A stretch of 53,657 bases of DNA from Verrucomicrobiota bacterium (GTDB lineage Bacteria; Verrucomicrobiota; Kiritimatiellia; SS1-B-03-39; UBA6053): positions 1 to 53,657 of the forward strand of contig JAFIGD010000036.1 in assembly GCA_020831625.1 (NCBI GenBank), written 5' to 3'. A model generated the notes under the pieces. It saw only the letters and a program-made list of their open reading frames with translations. It was not told the DNA's origin and did no database searches. Positions 9,016 through 19,000 of the stretch are shown one piece after another. Positions within the stretch are counted from its first letter, which is position 1, and every line of letters starts with the position of its first letter. The position numbers were made by a program, and so were the translations under genes.

Positions 9016-10017
9016 ATGGAAAATCAGCACGTTTTACCCCATCGCCCCCGCAGGCTCCGTCAGTCCCCCGCCCACCGGGGACTGGTCCGCGAAACCCGGC
9101 TTTCCGCCGAAAACCTGATCTATCCCGTGTTTCTCTGCGGAGGCGCCGGCCAAAAACAGCCCATCGCAACCCTCCCGGGCCAGTTCCGCTGGTCGGCAGA
9201 CCGTCTGGTCGAAACCTGCGCCGACCTGATGACCCTGGGCATCCACACCGTGAATCTTTTCGGACAGAGCACTGAAAAAGATTCCCGCGGCTCCTCCGCC
9301 CTCGATCCCGACGGCCTCGTTCCCCGGGCCGTCCGCGCGCTCAAGGCCGCCCTGCCGGATCTCTGCGTGCAAACCGATGTCGCCCTGGACCCCTATACCG
9401 CCCACGGCCACGACGGGGTCCTGATCGACGGCCAAATCGACAACGATGCCAGTCTCGATGTCCTGGCCCGCATGGCGGTGCTCCATGCTGAAGCCGGGGC
9501 CGACTGGGTCGCCCCCTCCGACATGATGGACGGCCGCGTCGGCGTCATCCGCCGCGCCCTCGACACCGCCGGACACACCCGCACCTGCATCCTCGCCTAC
9601 TCCGCCAAATACGCCTCCTGCTTTTACGGACCCTTCCGCGGCGCTCTCGACGCCGCGCCCCTTCAGGGTCCGCCCGACAAAAAAACCTATCAAATGGACC
9701 CCGCCAACCGCGAAGAGGCCCTTCGCGAAATCGAACTGGACATACAGGAAGGCGCCGACGCGGTCATGGTCAAACCCGCGGGCATGTACCTCGACGTCGT
9801 TCACGCCGTCAAACAGCGAGTTCATGTCCCCGTGGCCGCCTATCAGGTCTCCGGCGAATACGCCATGATCCACGCCGCCGCCGAAAAAGGCTGGATCGAT
9901 CTTCCCGCCGCCATGCTCGAAAGCGTCCTCTGCATCCGCCGCGCCGGCGCCGACATGATTCTCACCTATTTCGCCCCCGAACTGGCCCGAACCCTTAACG
10001 AAAGTGTTTCCCGATGA
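9016..10017 (+). CDS. hemB: porphobilinogen synthase (delta-aminolevulinate dehydratase)
   Basis: A 333-residue cytoplasmic enzyme that condenses two 5-aminolevulinate molecules to porphobilinogen in tetrapyrrole synthesis. Both Schiff-base lysines are present: K198 in ILAYSAKYAS and K253 in AVMVKPAGMYLD. The metal-site segment reads DVALDPYTAHGHDG with Asp/Ala in place of the three zinc cysteines, so it should be a magnesium-type enzyme. A GGGGAA ribosome site precedes the ATG. It is the first gene of a four-gene operon; its TGA overlaps the dcd start by four bases (ATGA). The length is normal for the family. Confidence 0.96.
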   Translation: MENQHVLPHRPRRLRQSPAHRGLVRETRLSAENLIYPVFLCGGAGQKQPIATLPGQFRWSADRLVETCADLMTLGIHTVNLFGQSTEKDSRGSSALDPDGLVPRAVRALKAALPDLCVQTDVALDPYTAHGHDGVLIDGQIDNDASLDVLARMAVLHAEAGADWVAPSDMMDGRVGVIRRALDTAGHTRTCILAYSAKYASCFYGPFRGALDAAPLQGPPDKKTYQMDPANREEALREIELDIQEGADAVMVKPAGMYLDVVHAVKQRVHVPVAAYQVSGEYAMIHAAAEKGWIDLPAAMLESVLCIRRAGADMILTYFAPELARTLNESVSR

Positions 10018-10595
10018 TCAAAAACGACAACTGGATCACCGCCTCCGCCCAGGCCGGCATGATCAAACCCTTCTCGCCGTCCCTGGTCTCTCAGGTCGAC
10101 GACCGCCGCGTGCTCTCCTTCGGGCTCAGCAGCTTCGGATACGACATCCGCCTCTCGCCCGAGGATTTCCGCATCTTCCGCCACATTCCCGGCACCGTCA
10201 TCGACCCCAAAAAGTTCAATCCCGCCAACCTCGAGCAGGTCGAACTCCAGAAAGACGCCCACGGCGAGTTCTTCATCCTGCCCGCCCACTCCTATGGACT
10301 CGGCGTCGCACTCGAATACCTTAAAGTCCCCCCCAACATCAGCGTCCTCTGCATCGGCAAAAGCACCTACGCCCGCATCGGCTGTATTGCCAACCTCACC
10401 CCCGCCGAAGCCGGATGGGAGGGCCACCTCACCCTCGAAATCAGCAACGCCTCCCACGCCGACTGCCGCATTTACGCCAACGAGGGCATCGTCCAGCTCA
10501 TTTTCTTCGAAGGCGAGGCCTGCGACACCTGCTACGCCACCCGCCAGGGCAAATATCAACACCAAAAACAGGAAGTCACCCTCCCCCGGGTCTGA
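10014..10595 (+). CDS. dcd: dCTP deaminase
   Basis: A 193-residue cytoplasmic enzyme that deaminates dCTP to dUTP for thymidylate synthesis. The family signatures are clear: SSFGYDIRLS, the nucleotide-binding GKSTYARIG, and WEGHLTLEISN with the catalytic Glu, followed by IYANEGIVQLIFFEG and a C-terminal GKYQHQKQEVTLPRV. It matches the proteobacterial-type monofunctional form rather than the bifunctional deaminase/dUTPase. It overlaps hemB by four bases and is followed 14 bases later by the thioesterase gene. Confidence 0.95.
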   Translation: MIKNDNWITASAQAGMIKPFSPSLVSQVDDRRVLSFGLSSFGYDIRLSPEDFRIFRHIPGTVIDPKKFNPANLEQVELQKDAHGEFFILPAHSYGLGVALEYLKVPPNISVLCIGKSTYARIGCIANLTPAEAGWEGHLTLEISNASHADCRIYANEGIVQLIFFEGEACDTCYATRQGKYQHQKQEVTLPRV

Positions 10596-10609
10596 CGCAA
10601 GCACTCAAT

Positions 10610-11014
10610 ATGTCCACACCCTACTCTATCGAACTGAAGGTCCGCGATTACGAATGTGATCTGCAGGGCATCGTCAACAATTCCGTCTACCAGAACTACC
10701 TCGAACACGCCCGGCACGAGTTCCTCAAGGCGCAGAACATCGATTTCGCCGCCCTCACCGCCAAAGGCGTTTTCCTGGTGGTGCTGCGCGCCGAACTCGA
10801 CTACAAACAGTCCCTCCGCCCCGGCGACACCTTCACCGTCAGCGTCCGCATGGAGCGCGAGGGCCGCATCCGCTGGGCCTTTGTGCAGGAAATCCGCCGT
10901 CAGCCCGACGACACCCTCATGCTCGCCGGACGCATCACCGGCGTCAGCCTCAACGAGCGCGGCCGCCCCGCGAAAATTGATGAGCTGGAACCTTTGTTTG
11001 ATCAAGCACTATGA
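10610..11014 (+). CDS. acyl-CoA thioesterase, YbgC/FadM-like hotdog fold
   Basis: A 134-residue single hotdog-domain protein. The N-terminal signature YECDLQGIVNNSVYQNYLEHARHEFL contains the Asp and the NNxxYxxYLEHAR pattern of 4HBT (FadM/YbgC) thioesterases, and a beta-rich half follows (LDYKQSLRPGDTFTV). It probably hydrolyses an acyl-CoA or acyl-ACP in the cytoplasm; the substrate cannot be read from sequence. The ATG at 10610 fits the domain boundary; longer in-frame starts run back into dcd. Its TGA overlaps the SDR start (ATGA). Confidence 0.88.
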   Translation: MSTPYSIELKVRDYECDLQGIVNNSVYQNYLEHARHEFLKAQNIDFAALTAKGVFLVVLRAELDYKQSLRPGDTFTVSVRMEREGRIRWAFVQEIRRQPDDTLMLAGRITGVSLNERGRPAKIDELEPLFDQAL

Positions 11015-11862
11015 GCACTGACACCGCCGATCCACCCGTCGTCCTCATCACCGGCTGCTCCTCCGGCATCGGCCTCGCCGCCGCCGAACACATGCGCGGC
11101 CTCGGCTGGACCGTCCGCCCCACCGCCCGCAAAGAGGCGGATCTGGCCATGTTGCGCGACAAGGGCTTCGAGCCCGTCGCCCTCGATGTCATGTCCTCCG
11201 ACTCGATCCGCGACGCCGTCTCGGCGGTCGGCGACCGCATCGACGGTCTCGTGAACAACGCCGGCTACGGACAACCCGGCGCCCTCGAGGACCTGACCCG
11301 CGACGCCATGCGCCGTCAGTTCGAAACCAATGTCTTCGGACTCCAGGAACTGACCAACGCGGTGTTGCCGAAGATGCTGGAGCGGAAACACGGGCGTATC
11401 GTGCACATCTCCAGCGTCGTCGGCCGCGTCGCCCTGCCCTTCCTCGGCATCTACTCCGCCTCCAAATTCGCGGTCGAGGCCCTCGCCGACGCCCAGCGGG
11501 TCGAACTCCGCAACACCGGCGTCCGCGTCAGCCTCGTCGAACCCGGCCCCATCGTCACCCGCTTCAGCCAAAACGCGGTCGGCATGACCGCATCCGACGT
11601 AAACCTCGACGGCTCGCGCTTTGCCGATCTCTATCAAAAAGAGCTGCAGCTCCGCGACGAACCCGGACGCACCAAACCCTTCGCGCTCCCGCCCGAGGCC
11701 GTGGCCCGCAAAATCGCCCACGCCCTCACCGCCCCCCGGCCCAAACCCCGCTATCACGTCACCCTCCCCGCCACCCTCGGCGCCCTCCTCAGCCGCCTCG
11801 CCCCCGATATCCTCATCGACGGCATCCTTGGGCGGGAGTTAGACAAAAGGCAAAGATGCTGA
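11011..11862 (+). CDS. short-chain dehydrogenase/reductase
   Basis: A 283-residue classical SDR with the cofactor motif TGCSSGIG, the NNAGYG motif, catalytic Ser in ISSVVG and the YSASK active site, followed by VEPGPIVT. It should be an NAD(P)-dependent oxidoreductase of unknown substrate. It is the last gene of the hemB operon and overlaps the thioesterase gene by four bases. The C-terminal segment GALLSRLAPDILIDGILGRE is of special interest because a frameshifted relic of exactly this end occurs at 32485-32569. It converges on the sulfatase relic with a two-base gap. Confidence 0.92.
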   Translation: MSTDTADPPVVLITGCSSGIGLAAAEHMRGLGWTVRPTARKEADLAMLRDKGFEPVALDVMSSDSIRDAVSAVGDRIDGLVNNAGYGQPGALEDLTRDAMRRQFETNVFGLQELTNAVLPKMLERKHGRIVHISSVVGRVALPFLGIYSASKFAVEALADAQRVELRNTGVRVSLVEPGPIVTRFSQNAVGMTASDVNLDGSRFADLYQKELQLRDEPGRTKPFALPPEAVARKIAHALTAPRPKPRYHVTLPATLGALLSRLAPDILIDGILGRELDKRQRC

Positions 11863-11864
11863 AA

Positions 11865-13225
11865 TTAAGTGTTAGGGTAATCGACGGTGCGTAAGCCACC
11901 GTCGTCAATAGTTTCAGCTTGAATAATCTCACACGGGGGCTCCCCAATGATCCGCATTCGTGCTTTAAGTCGAATGCGAAATTCATGACGAACGACTTCA
12001 TGAATAGGGGAATTGATGAGATTACTCAACTCATAAGGGTCGGTTTGTAAATCGTAGAGGCAAAGTTCCTGATACACCTGGGCGTGAGCCTTTCCCTGGT
12101 AAAGGTTATCCGCTCCAACAGCATATTTCCATCGATGCGTGCGTAAAGCCCTCCCGGGAGGAAGAAAACCGTCACCAAACTGTATAAAACTATCCTCCGG
12201 CAGCCGACTGCGGTCCCCGGTTATGACCGGTAAGAGGCTGACACCCTGCATGGAATCCGGAATATTTATTCCTGCACAGTCCAGAAGACTGGGGACAAGA
12301 TCAACCAAGGAGACAGGACATGTGTGTTCTCCGCCTCCGTTCCATTGTGGTCCCCAGAGCGCAAAAGGAACCCGGACAGAAGATTCATGAGGAGTGCGTT
12401 TGTATTCCGCATTTCTGGTTTTGAAATGACACCCGTGATCGGAAATAAAGGCTACAACAGTGTTCTTGGCCTGACCGGTGGACTCGAGGGCATCCATCAG
12501 TCGTCCAAGAGCGTCATCCAGACGTTTAATCATGGCGCAATAACCTGCCCAATCTCTGGCAGATGAGCCTCCGAGAGCCTGCAGATCCGGCGGAAGCCAT
12601 TTCCCCATATAATCACTTTCCATTCCATGTGGCGCAGGAAATGAGTCATCTGTATTCTGATGATGAGGCTCTAAGTAAAAAATAAACAGGAGGAAAGGTT
12701 GTTACGGGATTAATGAACGCTTATGAATATATTGAATAGCCGCATCGGTCTGGGCATCAGAACGATATCCGGCAAGTTGGATTTCCTGATCTTCTGCATT
12801 CCACAAACGGGCTGAGTAAGGGCCTGAAATCAATTCAACGAGATTTGCCCCCAACCAATCCTGATAACCTGCACGATTTTCTTTTGGAACAGCGGCATGT
12901 CCTGTGCCTTCTGAAAGATGCCACTTGCCGATGTAGCCGGTGCGGTAACTGTTCGCACTAAAAAGCTCTGCGAGTTTGGGTGCATCGCATTTCAGCCCTT
13001 TTCCGTTTTTATATACTCCGGTGGTTGTGGCATACTGACCGGTTTGAAGGCAGGATCGAGCAGGGCCGCAAAGCGGCTGTGGAGTAACCGCATCCTTAAA
13101 AAAGTGCCCTGTCTTGCAAAACGGTCGAAATGCGGGGTTAGTCCAAGTGTGTTTCCATTTAAACCTAAGGTGTCCCAGCGTTGTTGATCAGTAAAAAATA
13201 CAATAATATTGGGCTTCATTTTCAT
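11865..13225 (-). pseudogene. arylsulfatase-family gene broken by a frameshift and a nonsense codon
   Basis: When read through two lesions, this is a full-length sulfatase of about 450 residues. It opens MKMKPNIIVFFTDQQRWDTLG (metal-binding Asp), and the formylglycine signature LCGPARSCLQTG, YIGKWHL and FISDHGCHF with the HESSVRVPFALWG segment follow. Lesion 1 is a one-base loss in a run of six T (minus strand, about 13098-13103), just before the CGPAR motif. Lesion 2 is an in-frame TAA at 12702-12704, between RSLIP and QPFLLF. Between and after the lesions the frame is otherwise open. Two independent lesions argue for true decay rather than one sequencing error. It would have removed sulfate esters from a polysaccharide. 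No clear signal peptide is visible. Confidence 0.85.
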
Positions 13226-13365
13226 AAAGGCGTCATGATGAACCTAACGTGAATTCTTTCGTAGTCATTACTTCAAAAAGACCCGACAGATGAAAATCGG
13301 AAACGTGCAAGAAGAATGCACGCTCCGCTAATCCTTGATCAGGGTCTGACCTTTGAACGCCTCCG

Positions 13366-14208
13366 TTAGGAACGCCGACGTAACATTACCATTCCGCAGA
13401 CCAGTCCTGTAAGCACGAGCACCACGGATGAAGGCTCAGGGATCACGGTTAATTGGTCAAATGCCACTTCCATTCCTGTTGTATTCTCAACCCGGTTGCG
13501 AAGCCCAAAATGACTGCCGGTCATTAGACTGCCGCTGTTGTCACTGGCCGTGACCTGCCTGGGAGTGACAAGATCTCCACCTTCGATGGTGAATGTCAGA
13601 TCGAGCGAGTCAGCCCCAGCCGGCCCATTGTTGCCGTACACGCCCTGAACGGTGGCGGTATAGGTCTCGCCGAACGTGAATGATCCAAAAGTTTGCTGAG
13701 TATGGGTTATATCTCCAGAACCGCCTATTTTTTGAATACGCATCAGGCCGGTTTCAAAGCGGGTCTCAACCCGATACCCGTAAAATGAGTGATCATTCTG
13801 GTCACCCAGCACCATAAAACCCGCAAAAATAAAACCGCCGCTGTTCACGGAACCGGACACGGTGAAGTCGGTTTGCAGGGTGAAGCCATTGTTCGAGGAT
13901 CCGCCCAGTTCGGAAAAGGATGTGCTGGCTGAAGATGCGCTGGCACCGGCACCATCGGTAGCGGTAAGGCGAAGTGCTCCGGACGATTGAGACCAACTTG
14001 AATTTTGTTGATTCGTCAGCGTGAGGTCAGTGGTTGTGCCGCTGAAGTCCTCGACAAAAGGCAACATGGCCGATTGAAGTGTCAATACCGGAGCAAAGGC
14101 CCCGAGGAGGATGAGTGGAACAATAAGCGTTCGTATGTTGTGTAGAATCGGAGACTTGGTGTTTTCCGCGATACCGTGTCTTGACGGGTTATTATAGTAT
14201 TTTTTCAT
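13366..14208 (-). CDS. PEP-CTERM exported protein
   Basis: A 280-residue exported protein with a long charged N-terminus, a hydrophobic signal region (about residues 27-47), a Ser/Thr/Gly-rich beta-sandwich-like middle resembling a lectin/LamG-type fold (GFTLQTDFTVSGSV, FYGYRVETRF) and a C-terminal PEP-CTERM tail: IPEPSS, a hydrophobic helix and RRRS. Such tails are sorted by exosortase, which is not in this window. A strong AAGGAG stands 7 bases before the ATG. A copy of the shared 16-nt motif lies 128 bases upstream. It may bind polysaccharide at the cell surface; that is inference. Confidence 0.85.
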   Translation of the reverse strand: MKKYYNNPSRHGIAENTKSPILHNIRTLIVPLILLGAFAPVLTLQSAMLPFVEDFSGTTTDLTLTNQQNSSWSQSSGALRLTATDGAGASASSASTSFSELGGSSNNGFTLQTDFTVSGSVNSGGFIFAGFMVLGDQNDHSFYGYRVETRFETGLMRIQKIGGSGDITHTQQTFGSFTFGETYTATVQGVYGNNGPAGADSLDLTFTIEGGDLVTPRQVTASDNSGSLMTGSHFGLRNRVENTTGMEVAFDQLTVIPEPSSVVLVLTGLVCGMVMLRRRS

Positions 14209-14335
14209 TTTTCGACTCCTTTATGTTGATGGGATTCCGGCGTTTCTTCGTAGATCATTTTGGAAACCAATGATCTTCTAAAATAATCTATCACGCGCAC
14301 TGAGCGTGAATCCATTAGAATCCTTACGAAGTATG

Positions 14336-14351
14336 GTTTACACGTTATCCT
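14336..14351 (-). promoter_or_regulatory. shared 16-nt motif, copy A
   Basis: On the minus strand it reads AGGATAACGTGTAAAC, identical to copies at 15951-15966 and 20362-20377. It lies 128 bases upstream of the PEP-CTERM start codon and points toward it. Extended by one base it is an imperfect dyad (GG.T.AC..GT.A.CC). A regulator-binding or promoter role is inferred. Confidence 0.6.
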
Positions 14352-14436
14352 GCCGGAAGTATCTTTATCTGATTTCGCATTTGAAGGACTTCGCTGGATA
14401 AATCGTCCGTTCGTCGGGGTATTCCGTGCTTTTGAT

Positions 14437-15798
14437 TTATTCTCCCGGCAGGTAGGCCCCGTAGTTTCGCAGGAGGGTACGTAAATGAGCGGTGTCGACC
14501 TCGTGAACGTCCGGCCGGTTTGCGGAAGAGGCTAACGCGGCTGCAAGTCCGGCGGCTTCCCCCATGGCCAGACAGGTGGGCATAACCCGAACGCTCCCCT
14601 GTACCAGTCGTTCGGTCGATATACAGCGCCCGGCCACTAAAACATTATTTAATCCGTTCGGAGTCAAACAGCGATAGGGGATGCCGTGTGATTCGCCGGG
14701 ACCATAGTGGCGGCTTGTTTTATTCAACTTGTCCCGGGTTTCCTCGTAGGATTGATCATTATTCTCAGGTTTAGACAGTTGATGAATGTCAATAAAGTAG
14801 CAGTTGCGACATATTTCATCGTCAAAGCTTCGGCGATGCAAATAGTCGTCAAGAGTAAGGACATATTTTCCTATGACCCTGCGGGTTTCCCGAACGCCCA
14901 TTAGAGATCCGGTGAGTACAAGAAAGGCGTTTCCAAAGGCTGCGGGCACGAATTCCGCCAGTGCGTCGCGGTAGGCGCGTGCGAGTTTGCGACCAGCGGG
15001 TAGACCTTTAGAGATACTCCAAGGATCTGTGTTATCGAAGTTATATACATGCCCCGCGTTGAATCCCACGGTACCGGGGCCAATCAGATTTGAACAAAGA
15101 TGGGAATCCGGAATTAACGGATAATGCCCGGATTTTAGAATGTCGTAAATCGGGCTTTTAGGGTTGGCGGGATGCAGAGTTTCACCATGTCGGTAGGCAT
15201 ACTCGTCCACATTGGCCAAAACGAAACAATGGGTGGCGGCCATCAAGGGTCGATTGTCTCCGTCGCCCTTTACGGTTTCCGCTCCGGCCATGAAACACAG
15301 GTCCGCGTCGCCCGTGCAGTCGATGTAGACCCGGGCCCGCAGGGCGGAAAGTCCGTTCTTGTTCACCACGATGAGCGTATCCACATCTCCATCCTCACGT
15401 GTTTCCACAGCGGCCAGCGAGGTATGGAATAAAATACTGGCTCCCTCGCCCAAAACCATGTCTTCGTAAATGGTTTTTAAATCTTCGGGACTGATCGGCA
15501 CCCAGTCCATCTGTTTTTCAGGGACATGCGGGGTGGATCGTTTGGAGGCATGAAAAATACGTTCGGCAAGGCTCCTGTAGATGATCTTCTCTTTGTCTGA
15601 AAATGGACACCAGGCAGGGACGAGTGCGTTGGTGCCCATACCGCCAAGTGCTCCGGTTCCCTCCAGAAGCAAGGTGCGAGCACCTTCGCGGGCGGCCGCA
15701 GCCGCGGCGGTACTCCCGGACGGGCCGCCTCCCACCACGATCACATCCCAAGAATCGTCTAAAGGTATGCTGCGGGAAGTAAAGTTATAAGAATTCAT
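14437..15798 (-). CDS. FAD-dependent oxidoreductase (FAD_oxidored family)
   Basis: A 453-residue flavoprotein with the dinucleotide-binding motif DVIVVGGGPSGSTAAAAAAREG near residue 17 and the LGGMGTNALVPAW segment typical of the FAD_oxidored family found in polysaccharide and sugar-acid loci of Verrucomicrobiota and Planctomycetes. RVYIDCTGDADL and a C-terminal GLNNVLVAGRCIS are also present. The ATG at 15798 is chosen because the Rossmann motif follows closely; an upstream in-frame ATG would add 58 residues with no family look. No signal peptide is visible, so it is probably cytoplasmic. It is transcribed divergently from the pseudopilin gene. Substrate unknown. Confidence 0.85.
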   Translation of the reverse strand: MNSYNFTSRSIPLDDSWDVIVVGGGPSGSTAAAAAAREGARTLLLEGTGALGGMGTNALVPAWCPFSDKEKIIYRSLAERIFHASKRSTPHVPEKQMDWVPISPEDLKTIYEDMVLGEGASILFHTSLAAVETREDGDVDTLIVVNKNGLSALRARVYIDCTGDADLCFMAGAETVKGDGDNRPLMAATHCFVLANVDEYAYRHGETLHPANPKSPIYDILKSGHYPLIPDSHLCSNLIGPGTVGFNAGHVYNFDNTDPWSISKGLPAGRKLARAYRDALAEFVPAAFGNAFLVLTGSLMGVRETRRVIGKYVLTLDDYLHRRSFDDEICRNCYFIDIHQLSKPENNDQSYEETRDKLNKTSRHYGPGESHGIPYRCLTPNGLNNVLVAGRCISTERLVQGSVRVMPTCLAMGEAAGLAAALASSANRPDVHEVDTAHLRTLLRNYGAYLPGE

Positions 15799-15950
15799 GG
15801 GGGATTTTTCAAATGTTGTTTCGAAACGAAATACAAGCATGTCGGCAAAGTATGCCCTTAACACATGACGAAGAACTATCAACCGTTTAGGCAGAGAATG
15901 AACATTCTTCTTAATGAGCCACGGTTCCGGGCCCATTGCCTTGTTGAACA

Positions 15951-15966
15951 AGGATAACGTGTAAAC
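15951..15966 (+). promoter_or_regulatory. shared 16-nt motif, copy B
   Basis: AGGATAACGTGTAAAC lies 57 bases upstream of the pseudopilin ATG at 16024 and points toward it. It is also in the divergent control region of the FAD oxidoreductase, 150 bases from that start. Identical to copies A and C. Confidence 0.6.
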
Positions 15967-16023
15967 CCACACTATGTGCTTTCATATCCATACATTTTGA
16001 GTTTAAGCGTGTAGGATACTGGC

Positions 16024-19000
16024 ATGAAACGGCAAGATTCCCGAATTTGTAAAAACAGCAGCATTGAAGCCGCGGAACCGATTTGTTCGCAAATGGAAAA
16101 ACGAGAAAAACAGGGAAGCGTGTTATTGTTGACACTGTTAGTGGTTAGTTTGTTATTGATGATCACATTGGCGTTTGTGGTGTTTGTCCGAATGGAACTG
16201 CGCACCGTATCCTTACATCAGCAGCGAACACAGGCCCGGGCAAATGCGAAACTGGGAATCGAGCTGGCGATCGCGCAGCTTCAGGAACAGGCGGGACCGG
16301 ACACGCGGGTGACGGGTACGGCCTCCCTGTTTGACAGTAATCCGTCTACACCTCTCATTGATGGGGTGGCGCACCCTTATTGGACCGGGGTTTGGCGGAA
16401 ATCGGATCCAGACTCCCGCGCACATGATCCCGATTTTCTGGGCTGGCTGGTGTCGTTGAGGAATGAGAACCTATTGGATTCCGCGCTGACGAATGCTCTG
16501 GATCCTGACTATGTGATTGATGTGGTGGGACCGGGGAGCGTTCCAAATCCTCAATACCGGGTTTACGCAGAGAAACAGGATATCACCGCTCCCGGAGAAG
16601 CTTCGGCATCCGGGCGGTTCGCCTATGCGGTGTTGGATGAGGGGGTGAAGGCCAGTGTGTCCCTTGCCGATCCTTATGAGGATTCCACAGAATCCCGGGA
16701 ACGGCAATGGGCTCAGGCGCTGGCGCAGCGGCAGGGACTTGAAAGTGTGCCCGCCTTCGCGGTGGAATCGAATGGACGTTCAGTGCTGATCGATTCCGCG
16801 GACCGGGTGGAATCCCTGCCGAGTCTGGAGAGTCTGAAACTCCTGGATCCCGGGTTTTCAACAGGTATGGGACAGCATTTTCATGATGTGACGCTGCGGT
16901 CGCACGGAGTGTTTTCCGACACCCGAAAAGGTGGGCTGCAGATGGATCTAACCCGTGCTTTTGAAGCAAGCGATGCTGAATTCGCAGGCATGAGTGCTTT
17001 GCTGGATTCCGGGGAGAACAATCGGGCCCGCCAAGGCGAATGGACTGAGAACGCCCCCCTGGGATATGTGTTCGCACTGGAGGGACGTTCCTCTGCGGAT
17101 GCGCAGCCCCAATCCTTTTCCAATCCGGCAGACGCTGATTGGAATTCAAACAACTTGAAAGTCCGGGGGCCCACCTGGAATCTGCTTCGGGACTACTATC
17201 GACTTTATAAACAACTGGAGGGTTCATCTTCTGTTACAGGGCGGCCGTTTTCACCAAATGTATTCGAAGGTATGCCTGTCAGTGAAACGCCTCTGTTGGG
17301 TTACAGTCGAAATACCGGTATGTCGTTTGACAGCCGTAATCGAAATCAGCTCAACGACCTGCGAGCGTGGGGCGACCCAAATCAATCTGTCAACGTTCAG
17401 CGAATCACCCGTCAATCCCTTGCACCATTAATGGTGCGGCGTATGCATGTGTTCAGTCTGGGGCGGCAGGAATCCTCACCGGGCTCCGGAAACGGTCCGG
17501 TAAATTTGATCATCAACTCGGTGTACGTGCTTTACAATCCGTATGATGTGGCGATCGAATTCACTGGTTACAAAGTAGCCCACAACAATTTTCCTTTTGA
17601 AACCCTCAGTTTACGGCGGGAGGATCCGGAAAACGGGGATGAAACCGTGGTTATTAATAATATGTATCATTGGTTGCGAATGATGACAAACCAGGGTGCC
17701 CGCCCCGCTTTTTCCATGAATATCATTGCTACCGCCGACGGCCAAACCAATCCATCCGCCCGGATGCGCATGCAACCTGGGGAGGTAGTGGTGTTTTCCA
17801 ATCAGGGGGAGCCGATCAGTTACGAATCCTTTGACTTGGAATTCGTGGGTATTCCCTCAGGCCCTTTTTACGAAGAGGACTCAGGGATTTATTTTCCGCG
17901 ATTTGGTGAGAGTGGAAGTGTGAGACCTTTCCCGCTTAGCGATGAAGGCCGAATATGGATTGAAATCTCTTTGCAGGATAATTGGCTGGTGGATACATTT
18001 TTAACTCCCTCCAACTTGACGGCATCCTCGCCATCGTGGAATCGTTTCCACAATACTGACGGTCCGTTGCAGCGTATTGAAATGGGCATTGGTTCGCATG
18101 CCGGATCACGGGTGATGGGCGGCCTGAGCGGGGATTATTTGACCGGGGCTGAACTGGGGAACACCCTGGATGAACGGGTGCCCTTTTTTGTCATGGATAT
18201 GCGTTTAAAACCCCTCAACCGGAATACGGCGCTCTTCACCTCTGTGAATCCCGGGGCGATGCTGCAGATGCCCCGCTACCTGGAGGGGACTTCTCTTCAG
18301 TGGGAAAATTTCCTCTATCCCATCAACAGTTTTAATGAGATCGACTTGGATATTGAAATTACACAGGGACGAAATAACGGATATTGGGGAACGGGTATCA
18401 CTGCGGGCGGCGGGGTGACGCATCTCCCCATCTTCCAGATCCCGAGAACTCCGATCCTGTCACTCGCGGATTTCACCCATGCGGACACCGCGCATTTCAA
18501 TCACGATCCCGCCTTTGCCATCGGGAATTCCTACGCGCATCCCCTGATCAACCAAAGGGATGTCTATAACCGCTTGCTGACAAATGAGAATCGTTTCAGC
18601 GCAGTGGATTCCTCCTACCTGTTAAATGAGGGCCTGTGGGACCGTTGTTTTCTGTCGAGCCTGACGATTCGGGATGACCTCGGGTGGACGTTGGACCAAA
18701 CCGTGGATGCGTTTCTTAATCATCAGCTTCCCCCGGCCAATTCCCGGATCGTGCCTTTTCAAAACGATTCGACCCCGGACTCGACCGCACTGGAGAATAT
18801 GAAAGATCCCTTTCTCGCGGCCGCTCACATGCTGCGGAAAGGGAGTTTGAATGTGAATTCCACCTCGGTTTCCGCCTGGAGAGCTGTTTTAAGCGGAGTG
18901 CGGGACCGGGAAATTCTGCGAATGCAGAATAACAACGCAATGGTGGAGGAGGTGGCCGGCAGCTTTTACAGCCGCATGCAGACCCCTCTGTCCGACCGGG

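Noticed and set aside
13236-13250. Possible fourth copy of the 16-nt motif before the sulfatase relic (TAACGTGAATTC)
   Set aside because: Only a core of about 8 bases matches and the orientation is opposite to the other three.
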